A stretch of DNA of 39,529 nt from an uncultured Clostridia bacterium (GTDB taxonomy: Bacteria > Bacillota > Clostridia > Oscillospirales > Ruminococcaceae): NCBI GenBank assembly GCA_945873955.1, contig CAMCFA010000019.1:1-39529 (forward strand), read 5' to 3'. The notes below the pieces were generated by a model, which saw nothing but the letters and a program-made list of their open reading frames with translations, ran no database searches and was not told the origin of the DNA. Positions 17,001-25,023 of this stretch are shown one piece after another; position 1 is the stretch's first letter; each line of letters opens with the position of its first letter. The position numbers were made by a program, and so were the translations under genes.

Positions 17001-18708
17001 GGCTGTCCGAAATGCTAGTCACTCTGCCATTCTTGTCGTAATCATACTCAGTCTTGCCGCCCATTCCGTCCTCGGTGGAGGTAAGGTTGCCGAACTCGTC
17101 ATAATTAACGATGAACTGAGTTACTCCCATTGATGAAATAGAGAGGAGCTGTCCCTTTTCGCTGTATGTATTAGTTACAGTGTTTCCGAGAGCGTCCATT
17201 ACAGAAATCAGATTGCCCTGTGAATCATAATTATAGGTCGTTGTATTGCCGAGTGCATCGGTTCTGGTCTTGAGATTTCCTCGTTCATCATAAGTAGAAA
17301 GGGTAGTATTACCCAGCGCGTCTGTTTCAGAAATGACATTTCCCCTGTTGTCATAAATATACAGGGTGGAATTTCCCAGACGGTCGGTTACAACGTCACG
17401 TCTGCCGTCAATGTCGTGAGAAAATTCGAGACGATTTCCGTTTGCGTCAACGGTCGCTATAAGTCTTCCGTTTTCGTCATACTCGTTGCGGGCGATCTTT
17501 ACACCACGCGAGTCAATAATATCCGCCAGATAATGATTCCTGTCGTACTTGAATGCCGTATTCTTTCCTGCTTCGTCGGTAACGACAGAAAGATTTCCAT
17601 TCACGTCATAGCTGTACTCAATAGTTTTGCCGGAAGATCCGGTTATTCTCGTAATGCGGTTATCCGAGTCACGCTCAAACGTAATGGATTTGCCGTCGGA
17701 ATGAGTTACGCCGTTCTCGGTGAAGGTGATTACATTGCCGTTAGTATCTGTAATCTTCTCAACACCGTTTGCAGCGCTGAGTATGTATACTGTTCCGTCA
17801 GCTCTTGTGAGCTTGTACTGGCTCGGAGCATATGGAGTAATAGTGCTGCTGTAGCACAGGGTTCCACCGTTGTAAATCAAATCGGTGGTAGTTCCTATAG
17901 CTTCTAATGTGGATTTGGTATTTCCCTGCGCCTCATAGCTTGCGGAAATTCCGTAGGTTATAGGATAGAGATTCTGCTGGTCGGGGGAGAGCTTCATCTT
18001 GAACTTGTCAACCTGACCATTGCCATAATCCACGGATATTTCATGGACTCTGTCCTCAGAGAAGAAATACTTAGAACCAAACATCGAAGAAGTGTTTTTC
18101 TGCGACCAGTACTTCCCTGGGGCGCAGCTTTCGTTCAACTTTATGCTGGAAAGACTTAAATCCCAGCCATAGCCGAAATCTCCGCTTGTCTGCTTTCTTC
18201 TGCTGTCATAGCTTCTTATTACTGTGAGAGGGTATCCCGTTACCGGAATATCCATATCCTGAAAAGCAATGGAGTAATTACCTATCTTCATCTGCCCTTC
18301 TACCGACACAACCATTTCCTGCTCAACGCTGTAGCAGGAGCTGTATGCTGTAAGGCGAATGATGTAATATCCGTTTTCAAGCAGCGTAGGATCGAAATTA
18401 CCCAATACACCATTATTCACAGGATCACTGCTGTACGCGAATTCAGTGTATTCTGCGGAATCTACCGGACAATATTCCAACGAATAGAAAACAAGACCAT
18501 CGCCGGATACTGTTCCTATAATATCCGTCGGCTCTGTAATTACGCTGCCGTCAGCAGGAGAAGTGATGGCGATATCGCAGACAGAAGTGTCCTCGGTATT
18601 GATCACCATAATTTTATAGCTTTCGCAGATCTCATTTCCAAGAACGTCCACTGCCTTTGCGGAAATAACATATCTGCCTATCTCTGTTGACCTGCTCCAA
18701 CGGAACAT
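14032..18708 (-). CDS. RHS-repeat polymorphic toxin, C-terminal part of a split giant protein
   Basis: 1558 codons. It starts in the middle of an Ig-like repeat (EIGRYVISAKAVDVLGNE); the first eight codons lie in or next to the inserted element's end, and ATG 18708 has no ribosome site. In order: a second Ig-like segment (residues about 40-120), an RHS entry region (IPVTGYPLTVIRSYD, then GDFGYGWDLSLSS), dozens of YD repeats to about 1270, the RHS closing motif (RARYMNPSTGTFITMDEY, NSDPTGY) and a variable tip of about 180 residues with a Pro/Lys linker (SPSPKKPKKPKKPRN) and a C-terminal domain ending IYHFIEELLHC. No Hint domain is present in this tip and the toxin family is not recognised. Alone it lacks a signal peptide; joined to the 27474-33526 ORF it is complete. 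Confidence 0.85.
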   Translation of the reverse strand: MFRWSRSTEIGRYVISAKAVDVLGNEICESYKIMVINTEDTSVCDIAITSPADGSVITEPTDIIGTVSGDGLVFYSLEYCPVDSAEYTEFAYSSDPVNNGVLGNFDPTLLENGYYIIRLTAYSSCYSVEQEMVVSVEGQMKIGNYSIAFQDMDIPVTGYPLTVIRSYDSRRKQTSGDFGYGWDLSLSSIKLNESCAPGKYWSQKNTSSMFGSKYFFSEDRVHEISVDYGNGQVDKFKMKLSPDQQNLYPITYGISASYEAQGNTKSTLEAIGTTTDLIYNGGTLCYSSTITPYAPSQYKLTRADGTVYILSAANGVEKITDTNGNVITFTENGVTHSDGKSITFERDSDNRITRITGSSGKTIEYSYDVNGNLSVVTDEAGKNTAFKYDRNHYLADIIDSRGVKIARNEYDENGRLIATVDANGNRLEFSHDIDGRRDVVTDRLGNSTLYIYDNRGNVISETDALGNTTLSTYDERGNLKTRTDALGNTTTYNYDSQGNLISVMDALGNTVTNTYSEKGQLLSISSMGVTQFIVNYDEFGNLTSTEDGMGGKTEYDYDKNGRVTSISDSLGSYMKMYYDADGNVVSSINGNGETASFTYDSEGNCSSKTITRRTESGVESLTEQYSYDVYGNVIQIIYADGSVTSMEYDSVGNMTAAVDAKGRRTSYEYDLFGNLVKITYCDNTTETFEYDAECRNTKATDRLGRSVEMTYDAVGNLISKTCPNGSQVSYTYDAKYRLVSVTGANGGVTRYEYDVLDRNTAIIDALGNRTEFGYGATNGMLETMTDAKGNTYTYGYDLNGNRTSVTMPDGTSVTTAYDARGRVISQTDQHGYTTKYCYDGADRLTSVTDALGNVWSYEYNSVGELVSIMDANGNVTRYEYDNAGRVIKTTNAAGSSATVVYDEAGNVLKSTDYAGNVTTYTYDDFDRVIAKAVGGDTIRYAYTVDGMLSSVTDKNGTISYNYDVMNGLTSVTLYDGKTIDYTYDEACRLTSVETPFGATQYEYDLMDRIVRVVAHDGTATLYEYDANGNRTAVRYANGLVVTYEYDEVNRLVREKILDKNGAPVVEYTYTLGAAGERIKVEETGAASDRTVEYEYEYDELYRLVKETVSNDNGTTVTEYTYDRNSNRLTKMVDGEVTSYAYNELNQLVSETGITYEYDLNGNLIKKTEAAQTTTYTYNAQNRLIRVTIQSGQQVNVEEYLYDYAGNRIAKISELSTTYYLVDTNGALSQVLAEYDENGSLTTLYTRGDELISQERNGVKSYYLYDGFDSVRMLTDEGGSVTDTYTFDAFGNLTDSTGDTENSYLYRGEQFDSFTGLYYLRARYMNPSTGTFITMDEYAGSVFEPVSLHKYLYANANPVMNSDPTGYETLKGQLTTAAGIAVLSTMLVANYNGILNAMNFMLTEICTSVAIAADTVAEWVDGLLTGTVTAADIEEDVKEDIVLDSENESTNTNSPSPKKPKKPKKPRNYKHLTLEEILRRFNLSKEEWHRIIKPGILSWLSQNIGSFSEEAQKVYKQLERNPDFYFSSDGFIQLVGVRCKKAIELGVDIYHFIEELLHC
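14612..15772. repeat. RHS-core direct repeat, copy B
   Basis: The copy of 10972-12132 inside the main RHS gene. It ends at the NSDPTGY motif, exactly where the variable tip begins, so a crossover with copy A would swap the tip in frame and delete 3640 bp. Confidence 0.92.
18685..18706. repeat. Left terminal inverted repeat of the element
   Basis: TGTTGACC, 5 bp, CAACGGAAC. Seventeen of 22 positions mirror the right end. The adjacent outer dinucleotide TC (18683-18684) is repeated outside the right end. Confidence 0.82.
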
Positions 18709-19210
18709 AAGGGCAACCGATAATTCGACAAACAGTATAACCGCTGTGCTTGCAGCAGTTTTTGTTTTATCAAAAGCATCATCACTCCATTTTCGGCCAA
18801 AAGGAATGTCGCATACATTGATACATTACCTCTGCTTAAACCATTGCGGCACAAGCTATGACTAAAATGCAATACATTGAGCATATCGGAATACAGAACC
18901 ACCTGTTCCTGCATATAAATCAAGTGAACAAAAAACAGCCACCCCGAAGCCGTAACAGCTCCGAGGTGGCTCTTTTCGGTTTTATATGGGTGGCAGGAGC
19001 CTTATCAAGTACGCTTCTCTCCGTTCTTGGCGAGTTCCTGCTCCCTCGGCGCTCTGATGAGGTTGTCGATATAGTTAGTGGCAATATAATCAAAATAATC
19101 AGAACAGCAAGTGCAATAATTACTAAACAAAATTATTTTAAGGAGCAAGTCTATGCAATGAGTGGGAGCAATAGTGCAGTATGCTCAAAGCCATTTTTAA
19201 CCTTATCGAC
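18709..19210. other. Element left region without a supported gene
   Basis: Open frames here lack ribosome sites and recognisable domains. The only clear structure is a hairpin at 18937-18971. A plus-strand frame from 18858 reads through that hairpin and is not credible. Confidence 0.5.
18937..18971. terminator. Bidirectional terminator-like hairpin
   Basis: AGCCACC (18937-18943) pairs with GGTGGCT (18965-18971), with a further CG/CG extension. It has an A-run before and TTTT after, so it could work in both directions. It insulates the element's left end from the RHS flank. Confidence 0.65.
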
Positions 19211-19242
19211 AAAATGCCACAGCATCAAAGCTGTGGCATTTT
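19211..19242 (-). terminator. Terminator of the GH5 lipoprotein gene
   Basis: AAAATGCCACAGC and GCTGTGGCATTTT form a perfect 13-bp stem with a 6-base loop directly after the GH5 stop at 19247. Confidence 0.8.
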
Positions 19243-19246
19243 AAAC

Positions 19247-20659
19247 TTACTGCGCCGACTTTTCGGATAAACTCTTTATAAGCGCCGCATCATCTGCATT
19301 ATTTATCTTATAATCTGTTCTTGAATAGAAATGGCTGTTGGTGTCCCATAATACAGGTACAAAGCCTTCGTCAAGAAGTCTCTCAAGTACGATCTTTAGG
19401 CATTCTGTCGAGGTCATTTTATTTTTTGCAGAGGCATCCATATTGTCTTTAGGATAGTTTGATGTGGTTTCTCCCATGAATACGGGAATTCCTTTGTCTG
19501 TAAAAGCTCTTTTCAGCTTACCGCACTGATCGTCTATGTAATTCATCCAGTCTTGACTGCCTATTCTGTTCCACCAGTACATATTGTTATCAACATAGTG
19601 TACAGATACCATGAGTCTGTCAGACACGGTATCAGTGGGCATCCTGAACTGGCTGTCTGTCGTAAGGTCTATATTTGTCCAGTAACCTGATACAATAAGC
19701 ACACGCTCTGCATTGTTGCCACCGGTCTTTCTAACCGCATCTACAAAACACTGATTCATTGTGTTGGTCATCTTGTAGCCGTCGCTCGTCGATAACTCTA
19801 CAAGCTCACCTTTATCGTTGAACTGTTTTCCTCCCAAGTATTCATTGTAGCCTTCGAATACTAGAGTAGGACCGTAATCCTTGAAATATTCCGCGATCTG
19901 TGTCCACAGATGTGTGAATATCTTTTCACATTCATCTATGTCATTTCTGCGGATGATAAATTCATCAAAGTGATGGATGTTGATAACTGTGTAAACTCCT
20001 GCATTCCGACAATAGTCCACGATTTCCTTTACTCTTGCAATATAATCGGCATTGATAGTCCATGTGCCGTCATTCGCCATCATATTACCCCAGAAAACAG
20101 GGATCCTTACGGTATTGAAGCCAGCTGCCTTCATACCGTCTATTACTTCCTGTGTCGTTTCTACACATTCCCAGCAAACCTCATAATCCTTGGGAGTATT
20201 ATTGCCTACCACAGGAATCCATTCGAAGGTGATCTTTTCGCAGTCGGTAGCCTCATAAGCCTCCATTGTATTGCCTAGACTTATGCCCAGTCCCATATCC
20301 TTTGCCACTTCATTTGCCGTAGGAAATACAACCAGTTCAGGCTGGGGAACTTCTGTCTGAGATTCTGTAGTGGTAACCATTGTCGTAGTTTCTGGCACTG
20401 CGGTAGTAGTCTCAGAAACCGCAGTTGTAGTAGCATCAGACACCGAGGTCGTTGTAGTTTCGGACTCCTTGGTTGTTGTATCAGGTATAGCGATTTCCGA
20501 CTGTGAGCCGTCTGCGGAGCTTGTTTCAATATCATCCTCGGTCACAGAGGAAGTGACCGAGCTATTTCCCGATGAGATTTCAGGGGTTGTTTCAGGTGCA
20601 GAACAAGCGGCGAAAAGCATTAATATGCATAAGAGAAAAGCTGTAAGTTTCTTTTTCAT
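19247..20659 (-). CDS. GH5 endoglucanase-type lipoprotein
   Basis: 470 residues. A lipoprotein signal (MKKKLTAFLLCILMLFAACS, lipobox ending in Cys19-20 region) anchors it outside the membrane. A Ser/Thr/Glu-rich linker (residues about 25-105) leads to a GH5 catalytic barrel from about 120: LGISLGNTMEA, FNTVRIPVFWG, VINIHHFDEF, the acid/base Glu in VFEGYNEYLGG and the nucleophile Glu in VFMGETTSNY. GH5 enzymes cleave beta-glucans, mannans or xyloglucan; the exact substrate is not readable. The conserved NEP is NEY here. Start chosen for AAAGGAAA upstream. It is cargo of the serine-recombinase element, transcribed in the same direction as the second GH5 gene. Confidence 0.88.
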   Translation of the reverse strand: MKKKLTAFLLCILMLFAACSAPETTPEISSGNSSVTSSVTEDDIETSSADGSQSEIAIPDTTTKESETTTTSVSDATTTAVSETTTAVPETTTMVTTTESQTEVPQPELVVFPTANEVAKDMGLGISLGNTMEAYEATDCEKITFEWIPVVGNNTPKDYEVCWECVETTQEVIDGMKAAGFNTVRIPVFWGNMMANDGTWTINADYIARVKEIVDYCRNAGVYTVINIHHFDEFIIRRNDIDECEKIFTHLWTQIAEYFKDYGPTLVFEGYNEYLGGKQFNDKGELVELSTSDGYKMTNTMNQCFVDAVRKTGGNNAERVLIVSGYWTNIDLTTDSQFRMPTDTVSDRLMVSVHYVDNNMYWWNRIGSQDWMNYIDDQCGKLKRAFTDKGIPVFMGETTSNYPKDNMDASAKNKMTSTECLKIVLERLLDEGFVPVLWDTNSHFYSRTDYKINNADDAALIKSLSEKSAQ

Positions 20660-20863
20660 TGCGAATTTCCTTTCGTTTATATTTATTTCTGAATATATTT
20701 AAGTATAGTGCAGAAGGTATTAAGTAAATACCAAAATTACTATTTTATAGAATCGTCTATTTACATCTATATGGAGACCCGCTTTCGTCGGTAGTTCGCA
20801 GTTCATCTGGCGCATACCTCATCAAAGTGTGAAACAGGCGATCCATATACACGCTTTTTAGCT

Positions 20864-21982
20864 CTAACCACAGGCGTTCATAATAATTTCAGTAATTTCA
20901 GTATACTTCTCACTGCAAGTATTTCTGTCAAACAAAGCCATTGCACCAGTGTCCCACCAAAAACATTTTATTTCATATTCAGAAGCATTACTAAAAAAAT
21001 GCTCCACATACGCTTTTCTTGTGACTTCATTACCTTTAAAATCAGCACCACATTCTCCGACGATAACAGGCACATTATGCAATTGTGAAAAAGCTGCTAG
21101 TTTACTGAATAGATTTTTTACATCTTCTTTTTCACTTTCGCTTCCCCATTGATCTGTCGATTCAGTATAATCAACGGAAGTCCATGTGAACGGCTGTGGA
21201 TCATAATTGTGTACCTGGATAATAAGATGCCCTTCTGTAATGTCTGTCGGAAGTACGAAGTTCTCAAGTGCCCCGTCGCCGCATGCACCCGAATATATCT
21301 GCACCATTAGATTTCTATGTGCATTATTTCCGCCTGTTGCTCGGACTGCATCAACAAAAAGCTGGTTAAAGTCATTGTGTGCTTTATATTCTTCAGGACT
21401 GCCAGCGCCACCCCAATGACCTTCGCCGTCCAGCATCTCGTTAAATCCCTCAAATATCAGTTTTTCGTCGTAATCCTTAAAATGGACAGCAATATTATGC
21501 CACAGTGCCGATACTTTATCGTGATACTTTTCATAACACTCAGGCGTTGCACGCAACCAGCCGCCTCCTGCATCGTGATGAACATTTATCACACAGTACA
21601 TATCCTGCTGAATTACATAATCAACCACCTGCTGTACTCTTGCAAGCCATTCCGGGTCAATATTCCCGCTTTCATCAATATGCTCATACCATGTAACAGG
21701 AATACGCACTGCATTAAAGCCAGCCTCTTTTACAGCGGCTATAAGTTCAGGTTTTGTCACAGGATTTCCCCAAGCCGTTTCGTAATTTTCAGGCTTACCG
21801 TCTGTATAAAGACCTATCCACTCTCCGTTGCTTTCAAGCGTATTGCCTAAATTCCAGCCGACCTTGATATTATCAACTGCCTGTGAAGCGGTTTCAAATT
21901 TAGCTGAATGCAGTAAAAGCAGTATAACCGAAGTAACTACAAACAGTACTGACAAAGATATTGCAACAATTATTTTTTTCAT
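20864..21982 (-). CDS. GH5 cellulase-type glycoside hydrolase
   Basis: 372 residues from ATG 21982 (MKKIIV) behind GGAGG; the longer start lies before that site. An N-terminal hydrophobic segment (residues about 4-24) acts as signal peptide or anchor. The GH5 barrel follows: VGWNLGNTLES, WGNPVTKPELI, FNAVRIPVTWYEHID, VINVHHDAGGGWL, acid/base Glu in IFEGFNEML, His/Tyr region VHNYDP, nucleophile Glu in VIVGECGAD, and CFWWDTG near the end. The pattern is close to GH5_4 endoglucanases. It probably acts at the cell surface on plant beta-glucans. It lies about 200 bp upstream of the other GH5 gene and downstream of a cut GH43 gene, together a remnant of a fibre-degradation cluster. Confidence 0.88.
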   Translation of the reverse strand: MKKIIVAISLSVLFVVTSVILLLLHSAKFETASQAVDNIKVGWNLGNTLESNGEWIGLYTDGKPENYETAWGNPVTKPELIAAVKEAGFNAVRIPVTWYEHIDESGNIDPEWLARVQQVVDYVIQQDMYCVINVHHDAGGGWLRATPECYEKYHDKVSALWHNIAVHFKDYDEKLIFEGFNEMLDGEGHWGGAGSPEEYKAHNDFNQLFVDAVRATGGNNAHRNLMVQIYSGACGDGALENFVLPTDITEGHLIIQVHNYDPQPFTWTSVDYTESTDQWGSESEKEDVKNLFSKLAAFSQLHNVPVIVGECGADFKGNEVTRKAYVEHFFSNASEYEIKCFWWDTGAMALFDRNTCSEKYTEITEIIMNACG

Positions 21983-22094
21983 TGTTCCTCCCAATAAATA
22001 TATTATAATAACCACACACCGTTTTTAAAATCAGAGATTTGGACGGCTGTGTACTTTTATTATATGAACTGCCAGTCGTAGAATCCGATGCCGC

Positions 22095-22367
22095 TTTCCG
22101 AAAGCACGAGTTGGTGCCAAAGACGTACAGCCTTCCGTTATATTCGATGGCTGTGGGGTCGGCACAGAACATCTCGGAGCTTATCGGATTTGCGTGCTGC
22201 GGGCTTTTGATGTAAGCTGTATTGACATAGTCTATGGTGCTGCTTATCTCAAGTGAGCTGATGTATCCGTCAGCTTGGAGCTGCTCTTTTTTGCTGCGGC
22301 AGCCCGAAAGAACTGACACCGACATAAGCAGTGCAGCAAGCATCGCGGAGATCCTTTTTATTGTCAT
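22095..22367 (-). pseudogene. GH43-type glycoside hydrolase, 5' fragment
   Basis: A lipoprotein signal peptide (MTIKRISAMLAALLMSVSVL with lipobox LSGC) is followed by the start of a GH43-like beta-propeller (NPISSEMFCADPTAIEYNGR, LYVFGTNS), where ADPTA carries the usual first catalytic Asp. The similarity stops at about residue 90 and the frame runs into unrelated sequence ahead of the GH5 gene. A deletion has removed most of the gene. Confidence 0.7.
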
Positions 22368-22467
22368 ATTTTAACTTCTTTTAATTGACTGATGATCGTG
22401 GGGATCACCAGTGTAACAACGGCTTTCCTCATAGGAATAGATTAATATAATTCTTCATTATTTGATT

Positions 22468-22566
22468 TCACGGGTAACATTCGATGTCCAGTTTTTTAGA
22501 TAGCTTATTGATAATGTATGTGTGTCCGCTTCCGTGTTGTTTACCAATTGTACTAATTACATTCAA
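22468..22566 (-). pseudogene. Cytidylate-kinase-like protein, N-terminal remnant
   Basis: A 32-codon frame starting at TTG 22566 behind AAGGAGG. It reads NVISTIGKQHGSGHTYIINK, a degenerate version of the P-loop start of cytidylate-kinase-like proteins (usually ITI-R-FGSGG-). It stops at 22468. Divergently arranged with an HxlR regulator, a common pairing in Clostridia (recollection). It is too short to function. Confidence 0.5.
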
Positions 22567-22606
22567 AGATAAACCTCCTTGACTTTTTAGCTGTTATATA
22601 TTATAC

Positions 22607-22666
22607 TATAGTAAGAAAATATTATCAAGTACGCAGTTGTAGTTAACTATGTAAGTTGTAACTTAC
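22607..22666. promoter_or_regulatory. HxlR operator candidate in the divergent promoter region
   Basis: GTAAGTT GT AACTTAC (22651-22666) is a near-perfect 16-bp palindrome that ends 5 bp before the ribosome site of the HxlR gene. A related half-site TATAGTAAG lies at 22607-22615. Its position suggests control of both the HxlR gene and the divergent kinase remnant. Confidence 0.5.
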
Positions 22667-22682
22667 TATAAGGAGAATCAAT

Positions 22683-23033
22683 ATGAAAAATGAAGATATG
22701 ATTGCAGAGATCGCAGCACGTGCAAAACACATACAGGAAACGAACGGACGGTATACGGCTTTTGAGATTTTTCAATCAAAGTGGTATGCCAGAGTATTGT
22801 TTGAACTTTGTCAGAAGAATCCAAGCAGATTTGGAGAATTAAAAAAAGCGATTCCTGAAATATCAAATGTTGTTTTAACTTCTGCCTTACGCGGATTGGA
22901 AGAAAGGAAACTGATTACCCGTGAACAGTTTAACGAGATCCCTCCACATGTAGAATACACCTTGACTGAAAGCGGGCTGGCTATATTACCTGTTTTTTAC
23001 GAAGCAATCAAATGGGAAAAAAAGTATTTTTAG
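22683..23033 (+). CDS. HxlR-family winged-helix regulator
   Basis: 116 residues with the HxlR fold: FEIFQSKWYARVLFELCQKN (equivalent of the GGKW segment), RFGELKKAIPEISNVVLTSA (recognition region) and ELEERKLI-type wing, then YTLTESGLAILPVFYEA. The N-terminal redox Cys of many HxlR proteins is missing. Start behind AAGGAG. It probably represses itself and its divergent neighbour, which is now only a remnant. Confidence 0.82.
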   Translation: MKNEDMIAEIAARAKHIQETNGRYTAFEIFQSKWYARVLFELCQKNPSRFGELKKAIPEISNVVLTSALRGLEERKLITREQFNEIPPHVEYTLTESGLAILPVFYEAIKWEKKYF

Positions 23034-23334
23034 AAAAGTGAAGTATATCATAGATTCGGTTTTGGACCGTTTTGCGTTTTTATAAAAATATAAAATAAAG
23101 TGAAATGCCCGTAAGAACAACACCTGAGGGCAAAACTTCTTAACAAAACATAAATACCGTGACTGAATTGTATCAATCACAATATCAGTATGGGTCTGAG
23201 TGACAGGATTTGTTTTTATTTGACATATTTCTCAATTTAATTGAACAAATTTAGTTACAACTGTTATATGTCTTGAGTATGATTGTTTTTGTAATTAAGC
23301 AATGTTGTAATAATGCAGATTTAACTTGGTTTCT
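23034..23334. other. AT-rich gap without a supported gene
   Basis: No frame with a ribosome site or recognisable domain. A weak GCCC/GGGC stem near 23108-23137 might terminate the HxlR transcript. Confidence 0.4.
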
Positions 23335-23463
23335 TTAAGTATTGTATCCATCATTTTCCCATTTGGAAACTGCTTGAAAAGAAACATTCAGCTTTTCGGC
23401 TAATGCTTGTTGAGTAAGTCGGAGTGCCTTTCTTCTTTCGGATATTGTTCTGCCAATGTTCAT
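23335..23463 (-). pseudogene. XRE helix-turn-helix fragment
   Basis: 42 codons from ATG 23463 behind GGAGG. It contains an almost complete XRE helix-turn-helix (GRTISERRKALRLTQQALAE, KLNVSFQAVSKWEN) that stops at 23335 after NDGYNT. The family normally continues with a third helix and a sensor region, so the 3' part was lost; a mini-repressor is possible but unlikely. Confidence 0.6.
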
Positions 23464-23539
23464 ATTTTTTATCCTCCTTTGTTGTAATTATTATAGCATA
23501 AAATACCCTAAAGAACAATAACCAACCTGTTGAACAATC

Positions 23540-23698
23540 AAAATGTTTTCTATTTATAGTTGAAAATGCAGGACCTAATGTTGTACTGCACCCGTTCGCC
23601 GTCCACATTCTTGGCGATAAAAATTCTGTTGTTGTGTTCGATTACCCCTCGTCTATCCTAAAGGAAATGGAGAGCGTCTTGCCGTTTACCTCACTCAT
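23540..23698 (-). pseudogene. MobV-like relaxase, N-terminal remnant with frameshift or stop
   Basis: From ATG 23698 behind AAGGAGG the frame reads SEVNGKTLSISFRIDEG and stops. The next frame (a shift of 1) continues VIEHNNRIFIAKNVDGERVQ, which resembles the start of MobV/Pre-type relaxases (ISFR...HNNR.FIA.NVD). The rest of the relaxase is absent. It suggests that the element was once mobilizable on its own. Family assignment is by motif memory. Confidence 0.5.
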
Positions 23699-23797
23699 AG
23701 TATGATACCTCCTTCTTTCGTTGCCGCCGTTTACCTCTGCGGTGCGGCAATTTTTGGGCGTTTGATTTTGGGCTATTTTATCGGCTTCAATCAATAA

Positions 23798-23869
23798 GGC
23801 TATACTCAATAGCCATATTGTTACGCCCAGCTTCACAATAAGGCATTGAGTCAGGGGTTAAACCCCTGA
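23798..23869. other. oriT-like inverted repeats upstream of the MobV remnant
   Basis: Two inverted repeats, GGCTATACTCAATAGCC (23798-23814) and TCAGGGGTTAAACCCCTGA (23851-23869), flank a conserved-looking GGGCGTAAC sequence (minus strand). They lie 100-170 bp upstream of the relaxase remnant, the usual oriT position in small mobilizable elements. Confidence 0.4.
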
Positions 23870-24134
23870 ACCCCCTTTTCGCTTGACCCCACGGTCAGCG
23901 ACTTAAACTCCGAAACTCCAAAATGGACTTGCGGAGCGTTGGGAAGATAAAATCTTCCTCACCTCTATTTTAAGTGGTGGCACAGGCAAGGTAAAATTAC
24001 TTGCTGTTAAAATTTACCTGTGGCATATTAGGAAGATAATTTTCCCGACCTCAAACTTTTACCTCTGTTCTTCTCTAGGGTAAATCCAACCAAGCAATAG
24101 ATTTATCTCTGTGTGTCCTGCCCTATAAAAGCGA
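23870..24134. other. Intergenic region with several stem-loops
   Basis: No gene is supported. GGAAGAT/ATCTTCC near 23941-23957 and a long imperfect CACAGGTAAA/TTTACCTGTG pair between about 23987 and 24035 can form stems. Function unknown. Confidence 0.4.
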
Positions 24135-24170
24135 AACCCTCCCGCCGTTCAGCCCGAACACAGGAGGGTT
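24135..24170 (-). terminator. Terminator of the XRE repressor gene
   Basis: AACCCTCC and GGAGGGTT pair across a 20-base loop with an inner partial stem. It lies about 30 bp after the repressor stop at 24198. Confidence 0.55.
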
Positions 24171-24197
24171 ATATTATTCTTTTCAGCTTTGGAGTTA

Positions 24198-24818
24198 TCA
24201 TTTCATCTGCTCGTTATCTAGCCTATATGCTTCGGCGCACGCCTTCACAAGGTCGGTAACTTGATTGAGAAGAAGCTGCTTATAAGCCGCCGCAAGCATC
24301 TCCTTGCGCCTGTCGTTGCCCAAGTCATCAAACTCATCCCACACGCTGTCCGTGTCCGAACACCGCTCAAAGTAGAGGAACAATGCACCGAGAATACTGC
24401 TCGCAGCTTCATCTCCGTTCTGTGTTTCGTAGCTGTAAAAGTCGTAGTCCTCGGACAGCTCATCAAACAGATGGTTGATAATTGACAGCTTTGCATAGTC
24501 CTTGTTCTTGACTACCTCCGACAAGTATTCTACTGCACAATCAGACAACCCCGTAAACTCGCACACGGTTTTCATCTTGCCCTTTTTGGCAGTTGTGTTC
24601 GTTCTGCCAATAAGATAATCTGCGTTCACATTCAGCGTGTCGGCTATTCGGGCGAGTATCTCAATATCAGGCATACGCTTATCGTTCTCATAGTAGCCGA
24701 GCGTGCTTTTTGAAATGCCGACAATATCGACGAACTGCTCAATCGTGTAGCCGTTCGCTTTACGCAGCTCTTTAAGCCGCTTGCCAAATACCTCAACACA
24801 GGTGTTTTTGCTCTCCAT
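24198..24818 (-). CDS. XRE-family repressor of the element
   Basis: 206 residues. An N-terminal XRE helix-turn-helix (GKRLKELRKANGYTIEQFVD, then SKSTLGYYENDKRMPDIEIL, NVNADYLIGR) is followed by an acidic helical C-terminal region rich in Asp/Glu without a recognised domain. ATG 24818 follows GGAGG. It is divergent from the small DNA-binding gene at 25024, with an inverted repeat between them, the layout of an immunity-type repressor controlling the element's mobility genes (inference). Confidence 0.8.
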   Translation of the reverse strand: MESKNTCVEVFGKRLKELRKANGYTIEQFVDIVGISKSTLGYYENDKRMPDIEILARIADTLNVNADYLIGRTNTTAKKGKMKTVCEFTGLSDCAVEYLSEVVKNKDYAKLSIINHLFDELSEDYDFYSYETQNGDEAASSILGALFLYFERCSDTDSVWDEFDDLGNDRRKEMLAAAYKQLLLNQVTDLVKACAEAYRLDNEQMK

Positions 24819-24859
24819 AACGATAAAAATCCTCCTACAAAATTGTAAATAAGACTATA

Positions 24860-24889
24860 TTTGTGGAATTGCGAGAAATATACCACAAA
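24860..24889. promoter_or_regulatory. Operator candidate between divergent element promoters
   Basis: TTTGTGG (24860-24866) and CCACAAA (24883-24889) are perfect inverted half-sites 16 bp apart, just upstream of the -35 box of the rightward promoter. Confidence 0.5.
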
Positions 24890-24893
24890 AGCC

Positions 24894-24922
24894 TTGACGA
24901 GCCTAGAGGCAAGTGTTATAAT
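24894..24922 (+). promoter_or_regulatory. Rightward promoter of the element
   Basis: TTGACG (24894-24899), a 17-bp spacer and TATAAT (24917-24922). It would drive the small gene at 25024. Confidence 0.75.
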
Positions 24923-25023
24923 CAATAACATCACCACAACAATCGTCTTTATCATTAGAATACCACGATAATGATGATTTGTCAAGTTGAATTTCAAAAT
25001 TATTATAACAGGAGGACTATATT

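Noticed and set aside
18858-19244. Plus-strand frame of 128 codons at the element's left end
   Set aside because: It contains two terminator-like hairpins and has no ribosome site or domain.
20760-20863. Minus-strand stretch reading like a short helical peptide (RLFHTLMRYAPDELRT)
   Set aside because: No start signal and no family recognised; could be a gene scrap but not supportable.
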